In this document: piece by piece, positions 57,528-64,000 of the stretch
Position numbering within the stretch: position 1 is the first letter of the stretch
Layout of the letters: every line of letters begins with the position of its first letter
Assembly (NCBI RefSeq): GCF_001908025.1
Contig: NZ_MQMG01000012.1
Coordinates: 1 to 64,000, forward strand
Reading direction: 5' to 3'
DNA from: Geobacillus proteiniphilus
Lineage (GTDB): Bacteria; Bacillota; Bacilli; Bacillales; Anoxybacillaceae
Length of the DNA stretch: 64,000 nucleotides
Program-made: the position numbers and the translations under genes
Notes under the pieces: generated by a model
Databases searched by the model: none
The model's input: the letters and a program-made list of their open reading frames with translations, nothing else
Told to the model about the DNA's origin: nothing

Positions 57528-58610
57528 CTACACGTTTCCTTTGAGCCGATAGACGTACGCCAAAATTTCCGCCACTGCCTTAAAAAACGCCTCTGGAATC
57601 ATGTCGCCGACTTCCGTCTGGCGGTAGAGCGCCTGCGCCAACGGACGGTTCTCAACGGTAACGACGCCGTGGGCTTTCGCCACTTCCTTGATTTTCAACG
57701 CCATATAATCCGCCCCTTTCGCGACGACGACCGGCGCTTCCATCTTGCCGTCTTCATACTTGAGGGCAACGGCGTAATGCGTCGGGTTCGTAATGACGAC
57801 GTCCGCGTTCGGCACTTCCTGCATCATCCGCCTCATCGCCATCTCGCGCTGTTTTTGCTTGATGCGCGATTTGATGAGCGGATCGCCTTCCGTCTTTTTG
57901 TATTCATCTTTAATGTCCTGCTTGGACATGCGGATGCTTTTTTCAAATTCAAACCGCTGATACAAGTAATCAAACAGCGCTAAAAACAAGAGCGCCGCCG
58001 CGGCGTACAGCCCCATTTTCACCGTCAAGCCGCCGACGACAGTCAAAGCCGCACCCGGCGTCTTGGAAACGAGCGCCGCAAGCTCGCTTCGTTCGGCCAG
58101 CAGCGCGGCGAACACGACCGCACCGATGATTCCAGATTTTAACATAGATTTCAACAGCTCGACCAAGGCGCGCAACGAAAACAGCCGTTTCATTCCTTGC
58201 ACGGGATTAAGGCGGTTCCAATCCATTTTTAACGGTTCAACGGTAAACAAGGCGCCGATTTGCAAAAAGTTGGCCAACCCAGCCGCCAGCACTGCGGCGG
58301 CGAACAGCGGCGCCAAAAGCAAGGCCGCATGGGAAAGCCAGTCAAGAAACAGCCGGTGAAGTGAGTCAACCGTCAACGAAGCGGACGCGTAATCGGACAA
58401 GGCGCGGGCGAACAACCGCAACAGACCGTCCCGCTCGTACGCCCCGGCCAAGGACAAAGCAAGAAACGAAGCAAGCAACACGGAAGCGGAGACGACATCG
58501 CCGCTTTTGGCCACCTGCCCTTTTTCCCGCACTTCTTGCCGTTTGCGAGGCGTCGCTTTTTCCGTTTTTTCCCCAGCGAAAAATTGCAAATCGAGCCGCC
58601 ACTCGCCCAT
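57528..58610 (-). CDS. flhB: flagellar export switch protein FlhB
   Basis: 360 aa from the ATG at 58610 (MGEWRLDLQFFAGEKTEKAT); a longer frame to 58700 lies in fliR and is rejected. Four membrane segments, then a cytoplasmic domain with the autocleavage motif NPTHYAVALKY that switches export specificity. The start abuts the fliR stop. Confidence 0.96.
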   Translation of the reverse strand: MGEWRLDLQFFAGEKTEKATPRKRQEVREKGQVAKSGDVVSASVLLASFLALSLAGAYERDGLLRLFARALSDYASASLTVDSLHRLFLDWLSHAALLLAPLFAAAVLAAGLANFLQIGALFTVEPLKMDWNRLNPVQGMKRLFSLRALVELLKSMLKSGIIGAVVFAALLAERSELAALVSKTPGAALTVVGGLTVKMGLYAAAALLFLALFDYLYQRFEFEKSIRMSKQDIKDEYKKTEGDPLIKSRIKQKQREMAMRRMMQEVPNADVVITNPTHYAVALKYEDGKMEAPVVVAKGADYMALKIKEVAKAHGVVTVENRPLAQALYRQTEVGDMIPEAFFKAVAEILAYVYRLKGNV

Positions 58611-58611
58611 C

Positions 58612-59385
58612 TTATCCGCCCCCCAACAGCCGCATAAACTCGCGCAACGAGGCAAACATGAAGTGAAATACGCTGCGCGCCGCGAGCAATATTCCCCCAA
58701 CCGCCGCCAAGAGGAGCAAAAACGCCGCCGCCGTTTTGGCGGAAAAACCGACCGCGAAAATGTTCATTTGCGGCACCGCGCGGGCAATGATGCCAAGCGC
58801 CACGTCGACTAAAAAGAGCGATCCGACAAGCGGGGCGGCCATTTGCACAGCGGCGGCAAACATGGCAGCGAACACCCGCACGACGTACTCCACCGCCTGC
58901 CCGTCGGCGATGTGCGGCAAGCGGTCAAGCGGCAGCCAATGATAGCTGTAAAACATGCCGTCAAGCAGCAAATGGTGCCCGTCAAGCATAAGCAAAAGCA
59001 AAAGCGCCAGCAAATGAAGATATTCGCCAAGCAGCGGGCTTTGCGCTCCGGTTTGCGGGTCGATGACGTTGGCGATGGCAAACCCGATTTGAAAATCGAT
59101 CAAGCCGCCGGCGATTTGCACCGCCGCCATGAGGATCGCCGCCAGCAACCCAAGCGCCAGCCCGACAAGCGCCTCTTTTACGACAAGCAATACGTACACG
59201 CCGTCAAGCGCCAACACCGGTTTGGGCATCGCCAAAAACAACAGCCAGCTGAACAAAAACGCCAGTCCGACTTTATACGAAGCCGGCACGGTCCGATAGG
59301 AAAACAGAGGCATCGCCGCGAGAAATGAAGCGGCGCGGACAAAGACGAGCAAAAACGCCGGAAAATAAGTCCATACTTGTTCCAT
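58612..59385 (-). CDS. fliR: flagellar export gate protein FliR
   Basis: 257 aa, about six membrane helices; GFAIANVIDPQTGAQSPLLG and MNIFAVGFSAKT are recognisable family regions. Forms the gate with FliP and FliQ. Follows fliQ after only 6 bp, with a weak ribosome site. Confidence 0.94.
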   Translation of the reverse strand: MEQVWTYFPAFLLVFVRAASFLAAMPLFSYRTVPASYKVGLAFLFSWLLFLAMPKPVLALDGVYVLLVVKEALVGLALGLLAAILMAAVQIAGGLIDFQIGFAIANVIDPQTGAQSPLLGEYLHLLALLLLLMLDGHHLLLDGMFYSYHWLPLDRLPHIADGQAVEYVVRVFAAMFAAAVQMAAPLVGSLFLVDVALGIIARAVPQMNIFAVGFSAKTAAAFLLLLAAVGGILLAARSVFHFMFASLREFMRLLGGG

Positions 59386-59391
59386 CGCCGA

Positions 59392-59661
59392 TCAGCCTAT
59401 AAACGAAGCAAGATTGTTGAAAATATCGTGCGCGTACGACACCATTTTCGAGAGCATCCACGGCCCAAAGAACACAAGCCCAAGCAAGACGGCGACGATT
59501 TTCGGCACAAACGCGAGCGTCTGCTCTTGAATTTGCGTCGCAGCCTGAAAAATGCTGACGACAAGCCCGACGGCAAGGGACAACAACAAGAGCGGCCCGC
59601 AGACGACAAGCACGATATACACGCCTTGTTCAGCAAGGCGGATGATGAAATCGGCACTCAT
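59392..59661 (-). CDS. fliQ: flagellar export gate protein FliQ
   Basis: 89 aa, two membrane helices; QAATQIQEQTLAFVPKI is the conserved loop. The ATG at 59661 follows AGGTGG; a GTG three codons earlier is in the ribosome site. Confidence 0.95.
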   Translation of the reverse strand: MSADFIIRLAEQGVYIVLVVCGPLLLLSLAVGLVVSIFQAATQIQEQTLAFVPKIVAVLLGLVFFGPWMLSKMVSYAHDIFNNLASFIG

Positions 59662-59676
59662 AAACGCCACCTATCT

Positions 59677-60345
59677 TTATTGAAAACTTTGCAACAATGA
59701 TTTGACGACCAAATGCCAGCCATCAACAAGGACAAACAATAAAATTTTAAACGGCAGCGAAATCATCACTGGCGGCAGCATCATCATTCCCATCGACATT
59801 AAGACGCTGGCGACGATCATGTCGATGACTAAAAACGGAATAAAAATCATAAAGCCCATTTGAAACGCCGTTTTCAACTCACTGATGGCAAACGCCGGCA
59901 CGAGCGCGGTCATCGGGATGTCGTTGACCGTTTTCGGCTGTTTGGCGCCGCTGTACGATAAAAACAGCGCCAAATCTTCCTGCCTTGTGTATTGGCTCAT
60001 AAACTGCTTCAGCGGAACAGCCGCCCGTTCGTACGCCTCCTCCAAATCAATTTTGTCAGCAAACAGCGGCTGCAATGCCTGGTCGTTGATTTCTTTCCAG
60101 GTTGGCGCCATAATGAAAAATGTTAAAAACAGCGCGAGCCCGACGAGCACTTGGTTCGGCGGCATCTGCTGCGTGCCGAGCGCCGTGCGCACAAACGACA
60201 AAACGATGACGATGCGCGTAAAACATGTCATCATAATTAAAATGCCGGGAGCGATCGACAACACGGTGAGCAGCAGAAGAAGCTTCACCGCTGTCGACAC
60301 GTGCTCGGGAGCCATCGAATCAAACATATGGACAAATTCACTCAT
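59677..60345 (-). CDS. fliP: flagellar export gate protein FliP
   Basis: 222 aa. Four membrane helices; MMTCFTRIVIVLSFVRTALG and MTALVPAFAISELKTAF are FliP hallmarks. Lacks the long cleaved signal seen in proteobacteria. Overlaps fliO by 8 bp. Confidence 0.96.
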   Translation of the reverse strand: MSEFVHMFDSMAPEHVSTAVKLLLLLTVLSIAPGILIMMTCFTRIVIVLSFVRTALGTQQMPPNQVLVGLALFLTFFIMAPTWKEINDQALQPLFADKIDLEEAYERAAVPLKQFMSQYTRQEDLALFLSYSGAKQPKTVNDIPMTALVPAFAISELKTAFQMGFMIFIPFLVIDMIVASVLMSMGMMMLPPVMISLPFKILLFVLVDGWHLVVKSLLQSFQ

Positions 60346-60994
60346 CGCCCGCCGTCCCTTTCTTCTTCAACCGATTGAGCCACTCGTTTCGCTTTTCGGC
60401 CATTTGCTTCATCTCCTCAGCCAACAGCGCCGAAAACGATGACAGCGAACCTCTTTTCCGCTTTGATTTCACCGTCCACCCACCGCGAAGGAGGGAGCCA
60501 AGCCGGTCGAACTCCGCCATCCGTTCCAACCGTTCGCGATGCTGCGCTAACAGCTCATTGATTTCGTCTTCATCTTCAATTTCCTTAAGCAACTGAATCG
60601 AATCGCCGACGCCGATGACGAGCAGCCGGCGGCCGACTTTAATCAGCTGCACAGAGCGGTTCGCCCCGACGCTTGTTCCCCCAAGGTGCTCGATGGCGCC
60701 TTTTTGGCCGGAAACGAACAGCTGACGGCGGGAAAGCCATTGAAACAGCGCATAAAGAAGGAAGAGAACAAAGGCGGTCGCGCCGATGAGCCGAAGCACA
60801 TCGGAAGCGGAAACCGCATCAGCGGCTTGATTCGCTGTCTGTTTTGTCTGTTGCCCGGAAGGAGCTGACGGCCCGCATGAATCGGGATGCTGCAGGCAGT
60901 CGGCGACCGTCGGGCTTTGGGCGGCCGATGCCGGCACCGGCCCTAAAGCGATGGATGCTGCCAGCAAAACGGCCGCCCAGCGCCAGATTGCCAT
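60338..60994 (-). CDS. fliO: flagellar protein FliO (FliZ in Bacillus)
   Basis: 218 aa from the ATG at 60994 (SD AGGTGG). An N-terminal signal-like segment (to about ASA at residue 24), a Gln/Ala-rich extracellular stretch, one membrane helix (about 70-88), then a cytoplasmic SH3-like domain (LGGTSVGANRSVQLIKVGRRLLVIGVGDS) and a basic tail. Helps FliP assembly (family knowledge). Identification relies on the FliO domain and gene order. Confidence 0.9.
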   Translation of the reverse strand: MAIWRWAAVLLAASIALGPVPASAAQSPTVADCLQHPDSCGPSAPSGQQTKQTANQAADAVSASDVLRLIGATAFVLFLLYALFQWLSRRQLFVSGQKGAIEHLGGTSVGANRSVQLIKVGRRLLVIGVGDSIQLLKEIEDEDEINELLAQHRERLERMAEFDRLGSLLRGGWTVKSKRKRGSLSSFSALLAEEMKQMAEKRNEWLNRLKKKGTAGDE

Positions 60995-61013
60995 AGTCTC
61001 CACCTCTGATCGC

Positions 61014-61373
61014 TCACCCGATCGTTTTGTTGATCGCTTCGATGACGCGGTCCGCTTGGAACGGCTTGACCACAAAATCTTTCGCCCCGGCTTGAATGGC
61101 ATCAATCACCATTGCCTGCTGCCCCATCGCTGAGCACATAATGACTTTGGCGTTGCTGTCGATTTTTTTAATTTCCTTGAGCGCCGTAATCCCATCCATC
61201 TCCGGCATCGTAATATCCATTGTCACTACATCAGGCCGCGTTTCCTTGTATTTCTCGATCGCCTGCCGCCCATCGGCCGCTTCGGCGACGACTTCATGTC
61301 CGTTTTTCGTCAAAATGTCTTTAATCATCATGCGCATAAATGCCGCATCATCAACGACAAGCACTCTTGCCAT
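61014..61373 (-). CDS. cheY: chemotaxis response regulator CheY
   Basis: 119 aa receiver: DD at 8-9, phosphoacceptor D53 in VTMDITMPEMDG, conserved Lys in DFVVKPF. CheY-P binds FliM/FliY to switch rotation. Lies between fliY and fliO as in B. subtilis; SD GGAGG is 9 nt upstream. Confidence 0.97.
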   Translation of the reverse strand: MARVLVVDDAAFMRMMIKDILTKNGHEVVAEAADGRQAIEKYKETRPDVVTMDITMPEMDGITALKEIKKIDSNAKVIMCSAMGQQAMVIDAIQAGAKDFVVKPFQADRVIEAINKTIG

Positions 61374-61398
61374 GTCCCCTTACCTCCCAAACGCCTGT

Positions 61399-62580
61399 TT
61401 ATTTTAGCCGTGTTAACCGATCGCTTTGGCTGATGATGTCCGTGATGCGGACGCCGAAATTTTCATCGATGACGACAACCTCGCCTTTAGCGATCAGCTT
61501 GTTGTTGACAAACACGTCGACCGGTTCGCCGGCCAGCTTATCGAGCTCAATGATCGATCCAGTCGACAGCTGCAAAATTTCCTGCACTGAACGCTTCGTC
61601 CGTCCGAGTTCAACCGTCACCTGCAGCGGCACATCAAACAGCAGCTCCAAATTGCGCGCCTCCGTTGCCGCAAGCGGCGGGGCATCGAACTCGACGAAAT
61701 CGGCGGTTTGAATATGCCGCGCGGTTGCACCATCCCTCTCCTTGTCCGCGCGCCCAGCCGGCGGTTCATCCGTCGCGCGGCTCGCCGCTTCTGAAACGGC
61801 CGCACCGCTGTTCGCCTGAGCGTAAGTCGGAACAGGATGCGGCTCGCTAAACGGCCGCGCATCCGCCGACGGCTTGGGATTGACTTCCGCGGTCCCCGGC
61901 TCCTCAAGCGACGAGCCGAGCAATTGGGCAACCAATTCTTTCGCGAAATCGATCGGCAACAGCTGCATAATGCTTGAGTCGATCAACTCGCCGATTTTCA
62001 GCCGAAACGACACTTTAATGAAAAAATCTTCGTCCGGCAAATATTCCATCCCTTTTCCTTCCGCCAAATCAAGCAGATGGAGCGTCGGCGGGGAAATATC
62101 GACCCGCTTGCCAAAGACGGTCGACATCGACGTCGCCGCCGAGCCCATCATTTGATTCATCGCTTCTTGAACAGCGCTCAGCTGAATCTCTCCGAGCGGG
62201 CCATCGGCCGCCGTTCCGTCGCCGCCAAGCATTAAATCAGCGATAATCGCCGCGTCTTGCTGCTTAATGACAAGCAAGTTTGTTCCGAGCAGTCCTTCCG
62301 TATAGTTGACTTGGATGGCGACATATGGCTGTGGAAATTCATCGGCGACGCTTGTGCGCTCGATAATGGACACGCTTGGCGTCGTAATTTCCACCTTTTG
62401 GTTCAATAACATTGACAACGCGGTAGCCGAACTGCCGAAAGAAATATTGCCGATTTCCCCAAGGGCGTCTTGCTCGAGCGGAGTCAGAATATCATGGAGC
62501 GCCGGAACATGGCCGTCGCTGTCCATTCCGCGCAACAAAGCATCAATTTCATCCTGCGACAACATTCCATCATTCATCAT
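61399..62580 (-). CDS. fliY: flagellar switch protein / CheY-P phosphatase FliY
   Basis: 393 aa. An N-terminal CheY-binding motif (LSQDEIDALL, residues 7-16), a CheC-like phosphatase domain with sites EIGNISFGSSATAL and VQEAMNQMMGSAATS, a Glu/Ala/Pro-rich linker (about 230-300) and a C-terminal FliN domain (LELLFDVPLQVTVELGRTKR). In bacilli it replaces FliN and dephosphorylates CheY-P. Overlaps fliM by 11 bp. Confidence 0.95.
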   Translation of the reverse strand: MMNDGMLSQDEIDALLRGMDSDGHVPALHDILTPLEQDALGEIGNISFGSSATALSMLLNQKVEITTPSVSIIERTSVADEFPQPYVAIQVNYTEGLLGTNLLVIKQQDAAIIADLMLGGDGTAADGPLGEIQLSAVQEAMNQMMGSAATSMSTVFGKRVDISPPTLHLLDLAEGKGMEYLPDEDFFIKVSFRLKIGELIDSSIMQLLPIDFAKELVAQLLGSSLEEPGTAEVNPKPSADARPFSEPHPVPTYAQANSGAAVSEAASRATDEPPAGRADKERDGATARHIQTADFVEFDAPPLAATEARNLELLFDVPLQVTVELGRTKRSVQEILQLSTGSIIELDKLAGEPVDVFVNNKLIAKGEVVVIDENFGVRITDIISQSDRLTRLK

Positions 62581-63574
62581 GGTCGTCTTCGTCCCCCTCG
62601 ATCATCGCTAAAATTTGCACCGCCAGCTTTTTGTTCCGCTTCCCCGGCTGGCCGATAAACTTTGGAATATGGCCGATTTTGACCACGAGCGGCTCATGAA
62701 TCGACTGCTCGAGCTGAATGACATCGCCGGCCTCGAGTTGAAGAAATTCATTGACCGTGATGACCGCCGTTCCCAGTTCGGCGATAATCGGCAATTTTGC
62801 CGCGCGGATCCGCTGTTCGATCCGTTTCGCTTCCTCGGGGGAACGCTCTTTTTTTTGCGCCTGCATCCAGTAATGCACCGACAGCCGCGGCATAATCGGC
62901 TCCAAGACGACATGCGGAATGCACACATTCATCATGCCGCGCGCTTCGCCGATTTGCGTGTTGAGCGAAATGACGACGACGGTGTCGTTCGGCGCGATCA
63001 TGCGCAAAAACTGCGGATTGACTTCAAAATCGACAAAGAGCGGGTCGACTTCCGCCACCGATTCCCAAGCGTCGCGCCAATGGGTGAACGCCTTATCAAA
63101 CAAATTGGACATGATGCGTGTTTCAATCTCGGTCAAATGGTCCACTTTATCCATGCCGACGCCGCGCCCGCCCATCACCCGGTCAAGCATAGCGTAAGCG
63201 ATGTTCGGGTTGACTTCCAAAAGGACATGCCCGTTGAGCGGCGGCACCTCAAAGACATTGATGATCGTCATTTTCGGGATGGAGCGGACAAATTCTTCGT
63301 ATGGAATTTGGTCGGCCGATGCGACCGAAATTTGCACATACGTGCGCAACTGGGCGGAAAAAAACGTCGTCAACAAGCGGGCGAAATTCTCATGAATGCG
63401 CGTCAGGCTGCGGATTTGGTCTTTGGAAAACCGAAGCGCCCTCCGGAAATCATACGTTTTGACGCGTCGGCCTTCCTCTTCCTTTTTCAGCTCCTCCGCG
63501 CTCATTTCTCCTGCAGAAAGCGCAGCGAGCAACGCGTCAATTTCGCTTTGCGACAATACTTCCCCGGCTGTCAT
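62570..63574 (-). CDS. fliM: flagellar motor switch protein FliM
   Basis: 334 aa. N-terminal CheY-binding motif LSQSEIDALLAAL, a middle CheC-like domain without the phosphatase residues, and a C-terminal SpoA/FliN-like domain (LEAGDVIQLEQSIHEPLVVK). C-ring component. The ATG follows AAGGGGGG. Confidence 0.97.
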   Translation of the reverse strand: MTAGEVLSQSEIDALLAALSAGEMSAEELKKEEEGRRVKTYDFRRALRFSKDQIRSLTRIHENFARLLTTFFSAQLRTYVQISVASADQIPYEEFVRSIPKMTIINVFEVPPLNGHVLLEVNPNIAYAMLDRVMGGRGVGMDKVDHLTEIETRIMSNLFDKAFTHWRDAWESVAEVDPLFVDFEVNPQFLRMIAPNDTVVVISLNTQIGEARGMMNVCIPHVVLEPIMPRLSVHYWMQAQKKERSPEEAKRIEQRIRAAKLPIIAELGTAVITVNEFLQLEAGDVIQLEQSIHEPLVVKIGHIPKFIGQPGKRNKKLAVQILAMIEGDEDDHDE

Positions 63575-63601
63575 TTCATTTCCCCCCTTCAGATGGCAGG
63601 G

Positions 63602-64000
63602 CTACTGGAGAATAAAAGAGGTAATATAGACGTTCTCCACTCTCCCTTCCTGCATCAACGCGTTGATCTCGCGCTTCAGCCGCTCTTTCAACGCCGTCAG
63701 CCCTTCTTTTCCTTTAAAGTCGGCCGCTTTCATCTGCGAGAGCTGTTCGATGATCGCGTCTTTAATTTGAAAGTCGCGTTTTTCCGCCTCTTCCCGCGCT
63801 TTGGCGCTGTCGGTCTGGATTTTAAATGAGATTTTAATATACCGTCCGTCCGCCAAGTTCGTTGTCATTTCCGGAATGTCGATCGAGCTTTCCGCTAGCT
63901 CGTCGGCGCTTGGCTCCCCTTGTTTTTCCGCATTCCCCATCTTCATCACCGCAACAAGCGCCGCCGTGCCAGCCAAAGCGATGACCGCCAGCACAATGAT
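63602..64000 (-). CDS. fliL: flagellar basal-body protein FliL (5' end outside window)
   Basis: 132 codons visible. The frame is open to the window edge with a hydrophobic segment (VLAVIALAGTAALVAV) at its start, so the true N terminus lies beyond 64000 and the GTG at 63994 is not necessarily the start. IDIPEMTTNLADGRYIKISF and the conserved end NVYITSFILQ identify FliL, which supports stator function. Confidence 0.93.
   Translation of the reverse strand: MIVLAVIALAGTAALVAVMKMGNAEKQGEPSADELAESSIDIPEMTTNLADGRYIKISFKIQTDSAKAREEAEKRDFQIKDAIIEQLSQMKAADFKGKEGLTALKERLKREINALMQEGRVENVYITSFILQ

Overview
The window is chromosomal DNA from a moderately GC-rich, endospore-forming, motile member of the Bacillaceae, almost certainly Geobacillus or a close relative. 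Three things support this. Gene order follows the Bacillus subtilis fliL-to-ymfH region almost gene for gene. Sporulation genes are present (dipicolinate synthase, spoIIIE, ylxY, tepA). Protein sequences and lengths fit thermophilic bacilli, for example a 1444-residue PolC. Nearly every gene lies on the minus strand, so transcription runs from high to low coordinates. The one clear exception is ymxH (20916-21158, +).

Layout in the direction of transcription. (1) 64000-47070 is the distal part of the fla/che operon: fliL (cut by the window edge), fliM, fliY, cheY, fliO, fliP, fliQ, fliR, flhB, flhA, flhF, flhG, cheB, cheA, cheW, cheC, cheD, sigD, an 81-codon unnamed gene and swrB. (2) 46909-37998 holds translation and envelope genes: rpsB, tsf, pyrH, frr, uppS, cdsA, dxr, rasP and proS. 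(3) 37920-23527 holds polC and the nusA-infB operon (rimP, nusA, ylxR, ylxQ, infB, ylxP, rbfA, truB, ribC), then rpsO and pnp. (4) 23439-10548 holds ylxY, mlpA, divergent ymxH, the dipicolinate and aspartate-pathway genes (spoVFA, spoVFB, asd, dapG, dapA), rnjB, tepA, ylzJ and spoIIIE. (5) 10339-4773 holds a GntR regulator and a BMP-type nucleoside ABC transporter (nupN, nupO, nupP, nupQ). (6) 4720-1 is the only accessory stretch. It has a complete IS200/IS605-type TnpB-only element inserted upstream of ymfF-ymfH, a 118-bp sequence with inverted-repeat ends just after ymfH, and a second tnpB running off the left edge.

Functionally, asd-dapG-dapA make dihydrodipicolinate, which SpoVFA/B oxidise to spore dipicolinate and which also feeds diaminopimelate and lysine. 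The fla/che genes supply the export gate, switch, adaptation enzymes and SigD. The nusA-infB block couples transcription, translation initiation and ribosome maturation. The leaders of rpsO, rimP-nusA and rpsB contain folded RNA consistent with autoregulation.

Many longest open frames start upstream of the real gene. I trimmed starts to a Shine-Dalgarno sequence where one was visible, which gives several TTG or GTG starts (ymfF, nupO, nupN, rnjB, dapA, rasP, dxr, cheC). After trimming, no gene-free stretch exceeds about 300 bases. The most novel material is the pair of RNA-guided-nuclease TnpB genes with a predicted guide RNA reading into the ymfF leader. The rest is a conserved chromosomal backbone.
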